A stretch of 43,374 bases of DNA from a virus. Below, in pieces: positions 1-9,174 of this stretch. Position numbers and translations under genes: made by a program. The notes beneath the pieces were generated by a model. That model was not told the origin of the DNA. It ran no database searches and saw only the letters and a program-made list of their open reading frames with translations. Every line of letters begins with the position of its first letter. Position 1 is the stretch's first letter. The stretch is from positions 1 through 43,374 of the IMG/VR virus record IMGVR_UViG_3300049456_000089; one strand, given 5' to 3'.

Positions 1-46
1 CCGGAAAGTGCGTCCACGAATTGATGCTCGTTGGTCACCTGCCGAG

Positions 47-976
47 ATGAACACGACATTCTACGTCATCACGACGATCTTCAACCCGCACGGCTTCAAG
101 TCGCGCGCTCGCCTCTATCGTGATTTCGCGCGCCACATGGAATCTTCCGGCGCCAAGCTCCTGACGGTCGAGGCTGCGTTCGGAGATCACGCCTTCGAAG
201 TGACCGATAAGCTGGACCCCTGGAACGTGCAGCTCCGCACCAACTGCGTCTTCTGGCACAAGGAGAGGCTCATCAACCTCGGTAAAGAGCGCTTGCTGCA
301 GCTCGTCCCCGACGCGCGGAATATCGGCTGGTTTGATGCCGACATCACCTTCGCAAATCCTAATTGGGTAGCCGAGTCCGTGCGCAAGCTGATGCACCAT
401 CCGGTGATCCAGCCGTTCTCGCAGGCCGTCAATCTGGACTCGCGGGAAGAAGTGATGTGGACCTGCCCCTCTTCGTTTCGGGCCTTTATCGAGGGCCGCG
501 GGTACCATCAGGAGCCGCCGATTCCCTTGCCCTATATCTACAAGGGTCACCCCGGCCTGGCGTGGGCGGCGACTCGCGAGGCGCTGGATGCGCTGGGCGG
601 CCTATTCGATCTGTGTCCGGCCGGAAGTGCAGACACCGTGATGTCCAACTGCCTGAAGGGCGGCTGGGATATCTATCTGCCCGCGCCGCCTTCGCCGGGA
701 ATGAGCCAGGCGATCAAGCGATGGGCGGCCCGGTGCGATCGCTACGTCAAAGCAAATGTCGGCTTCACGCGCGGTGTCTGCCTGCACCATTGGCACGGGC
801 CGAGCGAGAAGCGGGGTTACGAGAAGCGCTGGTCGATTCTATCGTTTCACCAGTTCGATCCGCATGAAGACGTTGTTCTCGATAGCAACGGCCTATATCG
901 CTGGGCCGGCAACAAGCCGCGGCTGGAGGACGATATCCGCGTGTCGCTGTCGGCTCGAAACGAGGATGAGATTTGA
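47..976 (+). CDS. Glycosyltransferase-like protein (GT-A fold, DxD)
   Basis: The product is about 309 residues and looks like a nucleotide-sugar-dependent glycosyltransferase. It opens with a beta-strand (YVITTIF) typical of GT-A N-termini and has a DxD-like metal site in IGWFDADITF. The C-terminal half is rich in Trp and His (CLHHWHG). I start at the ATG at 47 because homology-like sequence begins there; a GTG at 8 in the same frame would add 13 unconvincing residues. Its stop overlaps the next gene. It lies just upstream of the HNH/terminase block and is the first of four glycosyltransferase genes in the late region. The acceptor cannot be deduced; virion protein, DNA base or host surface glycan are all possible. 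Confidence 0.7.
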   Translation: MNTTFYVITTIFNPHGFKSRARLYRDFARHMESSGAKLLTVEAAFGDHAFEVTDKLDPWNVQLRTNCVFWHKERLINLGKERLLQLVPDARNIGWFDADITFANPNWVAESVRKLMHHPVIQPFSQAVNLDSREEVMWTCPSSFRAFIEGRGYHQEPPIPLPYIYKGHPGLAWAATREALDALGGLFDLCPAGSADTVMSNCLKGGWDIYLPAPPSPGMSQAIKRWAARCDRYVKANVGFTRGVCLHHWHGPSEKRGYEKRWSILSFHQFDPHEDVVLDSNGLYRWAGNKPRLEDDIRVSLSARNEDEI

Positions 977-1334
977 CCTGGCGTTTCTTTCAGACGCACG
1001 AGGTGTTGTGTTTCGGCCTTGTTCAAAGCCCGGCTGTTCGGCGCTGGTAGAGAAAGGCCGATGTGATAAGCACAAGCCGGCCAGGTCCCTTCCCGCTATG
1101 GCCTGGCACGCGCTTTATGGCAGCCGCTGGCGCCGAGCGCGCCTGGCCTTCCTGTTGGAGCATCCGCTGTGCATAGATCCCTTCCGCCGGCATGCCAACC
1201 CGGAACCGGCGACTGTGGTAGACCATCGAAAACCCCACCGGGGGGATAAGGAACTGTTCTGGGATACAAACAATTGGCAGTCGCTTTGCCTGCCCTGCAA
1301 CAGTATCAAGGCCGCGACCGAAGAGCGGGGGTAG
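966..1334 (+). CDS. HNH endonuclease
   Basis: A 122-residue HNH nuclease of the kind that sits beside terminase genes in cos-type HK97-like phages, where family members assist terminase in DNA cleavage. Visible are an N-terminal Cys/His cluster (C19, C24, C33, H36), the first motif as D86-H87 in VVDHRKPHRG, the central N102/N103, and a terminal CLPCN (C108, C111, N112), so the third position is Asn rather than His. The start at 966 overlaps the preceding stop by 11 nt. A longer in-frame ORF begins at 756, but its extra residues are an antisense-like Arg/Ser run. The position directly before terminase supports a packaging role. Confidence 0.85.
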   Translation: MRFDLAFLSDARGVVFRPCSKPGCSALVEKGRCDKHKPARSLPAMAWHALYGSRWRRARLAFLLEHPLCIDPFRRHANPEPATVVDHRKPHRGDKELFWDTNNWQSLCLPCNSIKAATEERG

Positions 1335-1427
1335 GGTGGGAAAAATCGCTAGAGGCGCTGCCCCCGTTGACCCTTTGGAAGACAAATTTTTGAAATTAAT
1401 TCACAGCATTATGCTTGCGGCCACAAG

Positions 1428-1790
1428 ATGGAATCTGGGACTTCGAGCGTAGACACCACCACGATGCCGCTGGCCCTCGCAGTGCCGAGTGAGGACAAGC
1501 CGCACGATGGAAAACGTTTTCGATCATGGCTTGACGAAAATGTCCCGGAGTGGCGCAACTGTGAGCCACTGGCGGAAGAGATGTGCTACACGCTTGACGT
1601 GATGGAGGGCATTCGAAAACGCCTGGAATCTACGGCATTGTACGGTAGGGAACGGAAGCAACAACTTGCAGATTATGCCCGTTTCCAGAAACAGTTTATC
1701 CAGGCCTGGAGGGTTTCGGGCCTCGCTCGCGACGATGAGCAAAAGCGCCCCGTGGGGCGCCCCCCTGGATCAGGGAGCCTGTTCGCCTAA
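1428..1790 (+). CDS. Terminase small subunit (probable)
   Basis: A 120-residue, mostly alpha-helical protein located between the HNH gene and the large terminase, the usual slot for the small terminase that recognises phage DNA. The second half (LADYARFQKQFIQAWRV) resembles the helical region of P27-type small terminases. The C-terminus carries an AT-hook-like KRPVGRPPG, which fits DNA binding. There is no convincing Shine-Dalgarno at 1428; an alternative ATG lies at 1464. The assignment rests mainly on position and size. Confidence 0.6.
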   Translation: MESGTSSVDTTTMPLALAVPSEDKPHDGKRFRSWLDENVPEWRNCEPLAEEMCYTLDVMEGIRKRLESTALYGRERKQQLADYARFQKQFIQAWRVSGLARDDEQKRPVGRPPGSGSLFA

Positions 1791-1798
1791 AAAAGGAA

Positions 1799-3667
1799 AT
1801 GCCGCTACTGAGCCGCCGAAAATCGTTCGGGCCACGCTTCGTCTCACGTGCGCAGAGACTTGAGCTGCTGCTCGGCCCCAATGGAGAGACCGTTTTTCCG
1901 TCGGGTGCCGAGCGCGAACAAGTGTGGGCGCAAATCCGCGACAAGCTGAGCGCGCCGTTTGCGAGGCAATGGCATATCGCAGGCGGTGGCCGCCTGGATT
2001 TCGCGGTCGTAGCGGAGCGCTACGCACGTGACGTCGTGGGCGGCGGGCCCCCCGCCTGCCGGCAAGTCAAGCTCGCATGCCAAAGGCATTTGGAGGACCT
2101 GGTACGCCCCGGCTGGGATTTCGAGTTTGACGTTGCGAGAGCCGAGCGCGTGTGCCGGTTCATCGAGCTGCTGCCGCATGTCAAGGGGACATGGGCCGCG
2201 AATGCGGAGCGGATTACGTTGACGCCGTTCCAGGTTTTCATCCTCTGTGCGCTGTTCGGCTGGGTACACAAGGCCACCCGCGCGCGCCGGTTCACATTGG
2301 CGTACATCGCAATGCCTCGGAAGAACGCCAAGTCGACGCTCGCCGCCGGCGCCGGGCTCTACATGTTTGCTTGCGATCTGGAATTCGGATCAGAGGTCTA
2401 TTCCGGGGCCACGACGGAGCTGCAGGCGCTGGAAGTTTTCCGCCCGGCACGTCAGATGATGGAGCGCTCCCCTGAGCTGGCTCGGGTATTGGGTGTGACG
2501 GTCGGGGCCAAGCGGCTCTTTGTCCCCGAGGACGGATCCCGGTTTGAGCCGGTAGTGGGGCGCCCGGGCGATGGGGCGATGCCCCAGTGCGGCATTGTCG
2601 ACGAGTATCACGAGCACGATTCCGATGCCTTGTTTGACACCCTGAGAACCGGCATGGGCTCGCGGCTCCAGCCGCTCCAGCTGGTGATCACGACCGCCGG
2701 CGATAATACCGCTGGCCCGTGCAAGCTGCTCGAAGACGACGTCGTCAAGATCCTCGAAGGCCTGGTAAACCGCGAGGAAGTATTCGGAATTGTCTTTACC
2801 TTGGACGAAGGCGACGAGTGGACCTCGGACCTCGCGCTCGAAAAGTCCAATCCGAACCTCGGCGTGAGTGTCTTTCCGGAATTTCTGCGAGCGGAACGTG
2901 ACGCAGCGATGACCAACCCGCGTAAACAGGGAGTTTTCCAGACCAAGCACCTGGGCCTGTGGCGTGGTTCCGAGCGCGGCTATTTTGACGTTGCGACATG
3001 GAAGGTTTTGGGCGATCGCTTGCTTGATCCGGGCGACCTTAAGGGCCAACCCTGCGTCATTGCGGTGGACCTGGCGACCAAGCGCGATTTTACGGCCCGC
3101 GTACGAACGTTCAAACAAACCGGTCGCGACGGCAAGGAGCACTACTTCGTTTTCGCCACATTCTACCTGCCGGAGCTGGTCGTTCAGAGGCCAGAAAACC
3201 AGCATTACCAGGGATGGGCGGCACAGGGCTACTTAGTGCAGCAGCCGGGCGCCACGGCAGACTTCGAGCAGATCGTCGAGGACACGGCCGCCGAGGTTGA
3301 GCAATATAGCGCCGAAAGCATCGTCTTCGATCCTCGCAATGCGTCCGCGCTCAAGCGGCTCGACGGCCGCACTGGCGCGCAGATGATCGAAATCGACCAG
3401 AGCACGGGCAATCTCTCGGCGCCCACCAAGGAACTGGACGCGCTCATCGCATCCGGGCGCATCCACCACGACGGCAATCCGGTCCTCACGTGGATGCTCG
3501 GGAACGTCGTCTGCGCCGAGGACCGTAACGAGTGCGTCTTCCCGATGAAGCGGCGCGGGCGCGAAGAGAGCAAGATCGACGGTGCGATCGCGGTGATCAT
3601 GGCTCTGCTGCGTTTGATCGCCGTCGAAGAAACTTCTCAATACGCTGGCGTGCGGAGCGTCGGTTAG
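1799..3667 (+). CDS. terL: Terminase large subunit
   Basis: A 622-residue ATPase/nuclease that drives DNA into the prohead and cuts the concatemer. The Walker A-like loop is PRKNAKST (about residues 173-180), with the Lys/Ser/Thr of the Terminase_1 family, and Walker B is IVDEYHEH (266-273). The RNase H-like nuclease domain shows the acidic set: D424 in IAVDLATK, D511 in SIVFDPRN and D594 in KIDGAIA. The length is normal for the HK97-type family. An AGGA lies only 2-3 nt before the ATG, an unusually tight ribosome site, so translation may be coupled to the small subunit. The portal gene follows after 1 nt. Confidence 0.96.
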   Translation: MPLLSRRKSFGPRFVSRAQRLELLLGPNGETVFPSGAEREQVWAQIRDKLSAPFARQWHIAGGGRLDFAVVAERYARDVVGGGPPACRQVKLACQRHLEDLVRPGWDFEFDVARAERVCRFIELLPHVKGTWAANAERITLTPFQVFILCALFGWVHKATRARRFTLAYIAMPRKNAKSTLAAGAGLYMFACDLEFGSEVYSGATTELQALEVFRPARQMMERSPELARVLGVTVGAKRLFVPEDGSRFEPVVGRPGDGAMPQCGIVDEYHEHDSDALFDTLRTGMGSRLQPLQLVITTAGDNTAGPCKLLEDDVVKILEGLVNREEVFGIVFTLDEGDEWTSDLALEKSNPNLGVSVFPEFLRAERDAAMTNPRKQGVFQTKHLGLWRGSERGYFDVATWKVLGDRLLDPGDLKGQPCVIAVDLATKRDFTARVRTFKQTGRDGKEHYFVFATFYLPELVVQRPENQHYQGWAAQGYLVQQPGATADFEQIVEDTAAEVEQYSAESIVFDPRNASALKRLDGRTGAQMIEIDQSTGNLSAPTKELDALIASGRIHHDGNPVLTWMLGNVVCAEDRNECVFPMKRRGREESKIDGAIAVIMALLRLIAVEETSQYAGVRSVG

Positions 3668-3668
3668 C

Positions 3669-5045
3669 ATGTTGCCGGCAATCACCGCCATGGTTAAAGG
3701 CGTGTTGGACCGAATGAATCCCGAGCCGTTGTCTTTAGGCCTGAAGGCTGCGGGGGGTATCTCATTCGACGCCGTGAACGCAGGCTGGTACGGGCGCAAC
3801 GGATATCCCGGCATCTACGCGATTCTCTCCGGCGGCCTGCCCGCCTGGTCCGGGGAGCCGGTCAGCGTCGGTACCGCCCTTAACCATTCGGTCGTTTACG
3901 CATGCCAGAAAATCATTAGCGAGTCTGTAGGGTTCATCCCGGCCTTGATGCTGCAGGAGAGGGGCGGCGAGAAACAGCCGGCACGCGACAAACCGATGTT
4001 CGGAGCGATGAAGAACGCGCCCAACGACGAAATCACCGCCCAGACCTTCACCGAGCTGCTGACCGGCCATGCCGTGATGCAGGGCAACGCGTATTCGCAA
4101 ATTATCAGGCGGAGCGGAACGGGCGAGGCAGTCGAGCTGCATCCCATCGCGCCCGAGGCCGTCTATCCGGACCGCGAAAAGTCCGGGAAGAGGCGGCTGA
4201 CCTATACGATCAAGACCGGGAATTCGCCGGACAAGACCTACACGGTCGAGCGCGGCAAGCCGCATGACATCCTGCACATCCGTGGCCTTGGCTGGGACGG
4301 TGTCCGCGGTTATTCGGCGATTGCAGTCGGTCGCCAGTCGATGGGAACCGCGATCGCGGCCGAGCGGAACGTCGCGCGCTTCTTCGCGAACGGCGGCCGC
4401 GTGCCCTACCTGCTGAAGAAAGATTCGAAGTTCAAGACGGATCAGGATTTCGACAAGTTCCGGGAGACGTGGGAGAAGGTTTACTCCGAGCCCCACCGCG
4501 CGCCCATGCTCGAGGGCGATATGCACTACGAGACGATCGGGCTTTCGATGGCAGACGCGCAGATGCTCGAGACGCGTTTGTTTACGATCCATGAGATCTG
4601 CCGCTGGTTCTCAATCTCGCCCCACTTGGTGGGCGACTTAACGCATGCGACATTTTCCAATATCGAAGAGCTGGCGCTGCAGTTCGTGAAAATGACGCTG
4701 GCCACCTGGCTCACCCGCTGGGAACAGGAATTCTGGCGGTGCGTGCTCACCGACGAAGAGAAGAGCCAGGGCTATTTTTTGCGGCACAACGTCAAAGAGC
4801 TCCTGCGGGGAGATTTTCGGAACCGGATGGCCGGCTACGCGACGGCGCTGCAGAATGGCTACATGAATCAGAACGAGGTCCGCGACGAAGAGGACATGAA
4901 CCATTTCGAAGGCGGCGACGACTTCCATATCCAGCTGAATATGCAAACCCTGCCGGGCGGTCAGCCGACCGAGAGCCAGCAGGCCAGTCTCATGAAGCTC
5001 GGGAGCTCGAAGAAAGGCTCCTACTTCCGCCGTTCGGCCGCCTAA
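3669..5045 (+). CDS. Portal protein (HK97 family)
   Basis: A 458-residue portal that forms the dodecameric ring at the head vertex through which DNA passes. The family signature is clear at residues 295-320 (ADAQMLETRLF, then EICRWFSISPHL), followed by the LTHATFSNIEE and WLTRWEQEF segments before the C-terminal part. The start at 3669 lies 1 nt after the terminase stop; in-frame ATGs at 3690 and 3714 are alternatives. A 26-residue peptide from this protein recurs, diverged, in the minus-strand gene at 30435-30728. Confidence 0.95.
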   Translation: MLPAITAMVKGVLDRMNPEPLSLGLKAAGGISFDAVNAGWYGRNGYPGIYAILSGGLPAWSGEPVSVGTALNHSVVYACQKIISESVGFIPALMLQERGGEKQPARDKPMFGAMKNAPNDEITAQTFTELLTGHAVMQGNAYSQIIRRSGTGEAVELHPIAPEAVYPDREKSGKRRLTYTIKTGNSPDKTYTVERGKPHDILHIRGLGWDGVRGYSAIAVGRQSMGTAIAAERNVARFFANGGRVPYLLKKDSKFKTDQDFDKFRETWEKVYSEPHRAPMLEGDMHYETIGLSMADAQMLETRLFTIHEICRWFSISPHLVGDLTHATFSNIEELALQFVKMTLATWLTRWEQEFWRCVLTDEEKSQGYFLRHNVKELLRGDFRNRMAGYATALQNGYMNQNEVRDEEDMNHFEGGDDFHIQLNMQTLPGGQPTESQQASLMKLGSSKKGSYFRRSAA

Positions 5046-5065
5046 AAAGAGGAGAAACCAACCCC

Positions 5066-6388
5066 ATGGGAGCCATTCCAGTACATCACACCGCGGTTGA
5101 TAAAGAGGGCGCGTGGAACGCGGCCGCGAACCTCAAGCGCCTGGGCGATGCGCCGACGGAAGCTGCGCTGCGCGCGATGCATGCCTGGGTGGACTCTGCC
5201 AAGGACGCCAGAACCAGGTCGGCCTATAAGGAACCGCATCACGATGTTACGGAAGCGGGCGAGGTTGGATCCGCCAATATGAAGGGCGTCGAATCCGCCC
5301 TGGGGCGGCTAAATGGCGGAGGCCTCGAGATCCCAGAAGGCGACCGAAAGGCGGTGTATGCGCACCTGGCCGCGCACTACAAGGACGCCGGCATGGACGC
5401 GCCGGAGCTCAAGAGCCGCGCCGCGAAGCACAAGAGCCATCTCCGCATGGAGATCAAGCAGATCGCCGAAGACGGCACGTTCGAGGGCCTGCTTTCTACC
5501 TACGGGAACGTGGATGACGGCGGAGACCTGGTAGAGGCGGGCGCCTTCACCAAGACCATCAAGGAGCATGGAAACGAAGTGCCGCTGCTGTGGCAGCACC
5601 GGCCGGATGTTCCCATCGGGATGCTTACGCTCGAGGACACGGCGGAAGCGCTCAACGTCAAGGGCCGCCTGCTGATGGATCTGCCCGAGGCGCGCAAGGC
5701 CTACCTGCTCATCAAGGCCCGCATCGTAAAGGGGCTGTCCATCGGGTTCGATACCGTCAAGGACGCGGTCGAAAATGGCGTGCGGCGCCTCAAGGAGCTA
5801 CGGCTGTACGAGGGGTCCATCGTGACGTTCCCCATGAATGCCGCGGCCCTGATCACATCGGTCAAAGCAGACGCGGCCGGCAACAATGACTTCGACGAAG
5901 AGCTGAATGAGACGCAGTTTACGGATGCCTTTTATCAGATGATGAGCGCCCTGCGCGCAACGCTGCTGCGCCCTCTTTGGTCCGCCACGAGCGGCGATTT
6001 GACGAAAGAGCAGGCGGTCGAGGCCTCGCGGGCCATCATCGAGCAGTTCCAGGAAACATACATGGCCTATCTGCCGCCCTATCTGGATCTCATCCAGAAG
6101 TGGTACGGCACCAAGGGCCGGCCCGCGCTCGAAACCAAGGAAGGCCGGCGCCACAGCGCGGCCACCAAGGGGCAGATCCAAATGGCCTGCGACCACGTGA
6201 AGAGCGCCATGAAGAGCGCCAATGGCGCCAACGACATTCTGCTTGCACTCCTCGAGGAAGAAGCCGTCGAAGACGACACTTCGGAATCGGGAGCCGCGGC
6301 CGAGGGTAAGTCCAAGTCCGAGCCGGTAAACCACTCGGCGATCAGTGAACAAATTTCTCAATTAAAAGGAGCTTTCAAATGGAACTGA
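5066..6388 (+). CDS. Prohead maturation protease with N- and C-terminal extensions
   Basis: A 440-residue protein with a central HK97-type (peptidase S78) protease that cleaves the scaffold and capsid protein during head maturation. Catalytic candidates are H178 in LLWQHRP and S225 in KGLSIGF, with E249 in RLYEGSIVTFPMN. Residues 1-125 are a separate module (HHDV...RLNGGGLEIP...YAHLAAHY) that I recall at the N-terminus of other phage proteases. Residues beyond about 265 form a helical acidic tail that could act as scaffold. The start at 5066 is preceded by an AGAGGAG ribosome site. The longer ORF from 4739 is an out-of-frame extension into the portal gene. The stop overlaps the capsid gene by 10 nt. 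Confidence 0.92.
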   Translation: MGAIPVHHTAVDKEGAWNAAANLKRLGDAPTEAALRAMHAWVDSAKDARTRSAYKEPHHDVTEAGEVGSANMKGVESALGRLNGGGLEIPEGDRKAVYAHLAAHYKDAGMDAPELKSRAAKHKSHLRMEIKQIAEDGTFEGLLSTYGNVDDGGDLVEAGAFTKTIKEHGNEVPLLWQHRPDVPIGMLTLEDTAEALNVKGRLLMDLPEARKAYLLIKARIVKGLSIGFDTVKDAVENGVRRLKELRLYEGSIVTFPMNAAALITSVKADAAGNNDFDEELNETQFTDAFYQMMSALRATLLRPLWSATSGDLTKEQAVEASRAIIEQFQETYMAYLPPYLDLIQKWYGTKGRPALETKEGRRHSAATKGQIQMACDHVKSAMKSANGANDILLALLEEEAVEDDTSESGAAAEGKSKSEPVNHSAISEQISQLKGAFKWN

Positions 6389-7557
6389 CCCAACAACTGA
6401 CCGAACTGATCTCCGAGCAGAAAACCTTCGTCACTAAGGCGAAGGAAGAGTTCGCGAGCCTCGGTTCGGTCACCCAAGCAACCAAAGAATGTCTGGACAA
6501 ACTCCAGAAGCAAGTGGACGCGCTCGACGTGAAGCTGGCCGACCGGCACGTGGGCGAATCCCAGGAAGAATCGCTCGAGGAAATGCTGCGGAAGGATGAG
6601 GGCGTCACTCGCCTGCTGAAGAGCCGCAGCGGCCACGCGGCCGTAACTATTTCCGGCAAACACGCGCGCAACCTGATCGAGCGCAAGACCACCATCACGA
6701 GTGCGCTCGTCGGGCAGGCCGTGAGTGGTGTCCTGCAGATCGATCGCGTCGCCGGGATCACGGTCGAAGCGCGGCAGGCGCTGCGCATCCGGGATCTGTT
6801 GACCGCGCGACCCACCCTCATGCAGGTCGTCGACTTCGTCAGGGTCAAGCAGGCGCTCTCGCCGGCGTCCCCGGTCGCCGAGGCGAGCTCGAAATTCGAG
6901 AACGCGCTCAACTTTGAGAGCAAGTCGGAAAAAGTGCGGACCATCGCGACGTGGATCCCGGCCACCAAGCAGATCCTGGACGATTTCAGCGAACTGGCGG
7001 GCTTCATCAACACCTCGCTCCCGTATTACGTCAACCTGGAGGAGGAGTTGCAGCTGCTGAGCGGCGATTCGACCGGAGAAAACTTGGACGGCTTGATCGT
7101 GCAGGCCTCGGCGTTCAACACGGCGCTGCTTCATGCGGCGGCGGGCTGGAACAAGATCGATATCGTGGGGCGCACCATCGAGCAGATCACTGCCGCGAAG
7201 GAACTGCAGCCCACCTTCATCGTTCTGCACCCCACCGACTGGTGGGACATCCGTCTGACCAAGGACCAGTTCGGCCGCTATATCCTGGGCGATCCGCAGA
7301 CCAATGTGGCGCCCTCGCTGTTCGGCCTGGATGTGGTCTCGACGACCAGCATCGCCAGCGGCACGTTCCTGGTGGGCTCGGGCAGTCCGATCGCGTCCGA
7401 AATCCGCGACCGCATGGAGATGCAGGTGGAGATCAGTACGGAGCACGCGGACTTCTTCACTAAGAACCTGGTGGCGATCCGCGCCGAGAAGCGCCTGGCG
7501 CTGATCGTCAAGAGGCCGGCGTCCTATATTACCGGGACCTTCACCACCAGCCCGTAG
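6379..7557 (+). CDS. Major capsid protein (HK97 fold)
   Basis: A 392-residue capsid subunit that follows the protease as in HK97-like phages. The N-terminal ~100 residues are charged and helical (a delta-domain-like scaffold), and a cut there would leave a mature ~290-residue subunit. The core has typical motifs: RIRDLLTARPT, KVRTIATWIPATKQILDDF and the VLHPTDWWDIRLTKD loop, then the C-terminal beta segment MQVEISTEHADFF. The best ribosome site in the head block, AAAAGGAG 8 nt before the ATG, fits high expression. A small hairpin follows the stop. Confidence 0.95.
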   Translation: MELTQQLTELISEQKTFVTKAKEEFASLGSVTQATKECLDKLQKQVDALDVKLADRHVGESQEESLEEMLRKDEGVTRLLKSRSGHAAVTISGKHARNLIERKTTITSALVGQAVSGVLQIDRVAGITVEARQALRIRDLLTARPTLMQVVDFVRVKQALSPASPVAEASSKFENALNFESKSEKVRTIATWIPATKQILDDFSELAGFINTSLPYYVNLEEELQLLSGDSTGENLDGLIVQASAFNTALLHAAAGWNKIDIVGRTIEQITAAKELQPTFIVLHPTDWWDIRLTKDQFGRYILGDPQTNVAPSLFGLDVVSTTSIASGTFLVGSGSPIASEIRDRMEMQVEISTEHADFFTKNLVAIRAEKRLALIVKRPASYITGTFTTSP

Positions 7558-7571
7558 TCTTCTCCCGCGGG

Positions 7572-7587
7572 GGGCTAGCCGGAGCCC
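7572..7587 (+). other. Small hairpin after capsid gene
   Basis: GGGCT (7572-7576) pairs with AGCCC (7583-7587) around a 6-nt loop, 14 nt after the capsid stop. There is no T run, so it is not a classical intrinsic terminator. It could stabilise the capsid mRNA or attenuate read-through. Confidence 0.3.
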
Positions 7588-7639
7588 GTGATGAACCGGA
7601 CCGGGCGGCTGCGAGGCCGCCCCAAAAATCAAAAACTCA

Positions 7640-7990
7640 ATGAGATTAGTCGCAAACCGGCAGCTGACCGGCGAATACGGCACGGTCGTAGACGGCCAAC
7701 AGTTCGACGCGACCGAGGATGCCGCCAGAGTATTGCTCAGCAAGGCGGTCGCTCGCCGCGCCGGTCCGCCGAAGGTTTTATACGAAACCAAGGTTGTCGA
7801 TCCGGAGTCGCGCACGCACGTTCCCGAGGTGAGCCCGCGGCCTCCCTTTCGTGACCTGCCTGTGCCTGACGCGCAACCGCAGAGAGTGGCTTCCGAAGGC
7901 GATCGAGTGCTTTCAGGCGCAGACGTATCCGCACCGCGAAATGTTGATCCTGGCGAGCGGGCACGACGTGCGCGACCTGGCGCCAAATGA
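7640..7990 (+). CDS. Small protein between capsid and connector
   Basis: The frame reads 116 residues. The first ~70 (MRLVANRQLTGEYGTVVDG...) look like a genuine small phage protein, while the last 46 overlap the next glycosyltransferase gene in another frame and are Arg/Pro-rich. Either the gene really has a 140-nt overlap or its coding sequence effectively ends near 7850. The position matches small head-decoration or head-completion proteins, but no family is recognised. No good ribosome site precedes the ATG. Confidence 0.5.
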   Translation: MRLVANRQLTGEYGTVVDGQQFDATEDAARVLLSKAVARRAGPPKVLYETKVVDPESRTHVPEVSPRPPFRDLPVPDAQPQRVASEGDRVLSGADVSAPRNVDPGERARRARPGAK

Positions 7991-8468
7991 CGATCGCTCG
8001 ATCCGGCTGGTACACATCGAAGACGGCCGCAAGATCGGAGAGAATCGCAATTTCGGCTGCGACCGCTCGGCCGGCGAATTTATTGCCATCTGGGATGACG
8101 ACGACTACTCGGCCCCGGGGCGCCTGGAGGACCAAGTCCGGCGTATTGAGGACTCCGGAAAAGCGGTTACCGGCTACCGCACGATGTATTTTACTGACGG
8201 AGTCAGGTGGTGGCTATATCGCGGACGCCCCGGGTTCGCGCTCGGGACATCGCTGCTATTCCGCCGGAGCTGGTGGATCGAGCACCGATTTCTGGACGTG
8301 CAGATCGGCGAGGACAGCGACTTCGTGGAGGCGGCGCGCGCGGAGATTACGGTGACAGACGCCCAATCCCTGATGTTCGCCCGCGTGCACGCGCGCAACA
8401 CCAGCCCTAAGAACACGGGGCAGTGGGGGCAGGTGGCAGAGCCGGGAGTTTTCAAGAGTTTGTTCTGA
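7851..8468 (+). CDS. Family 2-like glycosyltransferase (copy 1)
   Basis: A 205-residue GT-A glycosyltransferase that would move a sugar from a nucleotide donor. It starts with the family's TCLCLTRNR strand and has the metal-binding AIWDDDDYSAPGRL motif (about residues 79-92) and a C-terminal GEDSDFV acidic motif. The start is a GTG at 7851, since a stop at 7830 closes the frame upstream, so it begins inside the preceding ORF. It is clearly homologous to the gene at 9555 (shared DDDD...GRL.DQV, SGK.VTGY and GASLL-type segments). It sits between the capsid and the connector gene, so it is expected to be made with late proteins. Confidence 0.82.
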   Translation: MTCLCLTRNRREWLPKAIECFQAQTYPHREMLILASGHDVRDLAPNDDRSIRLVHIEDGRKIGENRNFGCDRSAGEFIAIWDDDDYSAPGRLEDQVRRIEDSGKAVTGYRTMYFTDGVRWWLYRGRPGFALGTSLLFRRSWWIEHRFLDVQIGEDSDFVEAARAEITVTDAQSLMFARVHARNTSPKNTGQWGQVAEPGVFKSLF

Positions 8469-8469
8469 T

Positions 8470-9171
8470 ATGGGATCCCCTTCTTTTTCAGGCGGCTCGT
8501 CCTTTTACGGACAATACGCGAATCTGGGGCTGTACGGCTCGTTAGTCGCGTACGGAACGCTCAATCTGACCGAGCTCTCGCCGCCCCAGAGTTTCGCAGA
8601 GCCGCTCAGCCGCGGGGACGCGAGGGCGTTCTTGAATCTTCCAGACAGCGAGAGCGACTCTCCTGACCCGCAAGAAGACGACCTGATGGATGCGTTCATT
8701 TCAGCCGCGCGCAACGAAGCGGAAATCGCGCAGGGCCGGGATCTTGTCCTGAAGCAGTGGGACCTTGCGCTGGACTACTGGCCGTCTTTCCGAATCGAGC
8801 TGCGGGCTCCCCTAGTCACTGTCGATCGCGTCGAATATCGCGATTCGAACGGCGATTTTAACCTCATGGCAGAGGGCCCAGATTACATCGTCGACAAGGC
8901 GCGGCAGCCCGGCCTGATCTCACCGCCCTACAATGCGACGTGGCCTGTGTTTGCGCCGTGGCCGACATCGGCGCTCCTGATTCGCTTTACCAGCGGACTG
9001 GCCCCCGGGGCAGCATGGTGGTCCGACACCGGTGGGATCGTCAAGGCCGGAATGAAGTACCTGATCTCGCTGTGGTTCAATAAGCGCCTGCCATTCCAGG
9101 TGGGCTCCTCGGCGAGCGATGCATTTACAACCGGCCTGCTGGCGCACGGCGCGAATCCGAGGGTGAGGTGA
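8470..9171 (+). CDS. Head-tail connector (gp6-like)
   Basis: A 233-residue protein matching the HK97 gp6/connector family that docks under the portal. It has the helical segment DDLMDAFISAARNEAEIAQGRDL, then LDYWPSFRIELRAPLVTVDRVEYRDSNG and the DYIVD loop, and ends in a helical segment (YLISLWFNKR). The first ~45 residues (Gly/Ser/Tyr-rich) are an extension not usual in the family. The ATG is 1 nt after the glycosyltransferase stop. Confidence 0.85.
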   Translation: MGSPSFSGGSSFYGQYANLGLYGSLVAYGTLNLTELSPPQSFAEPLSRGDARAFLNLPDSESDSPDPQEDDLMDAFISAARNEAEIAQGRDLVLKQWDLALDYWPSFRIELRAPLVTVDRVEYRDSNGDFNLMAEGPDYIVDKARQPGLISPPYNATWPVFAPWPTSALLIRFTSGLAPGAAWWSDTGGIVKAGMKYLISLWFNKRLPFQVGSSASDAFTTGLLAHGANPRVR

Positions 9172-9174
9172 AAA

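Noticed and set aside
6358-7986. 542-codon minus-strand ORF
   Set aside because: Antisense shadow of protease end and capsid gene; Arg/Gly-rich composition with no domain, and the plus strand is clearly coding.
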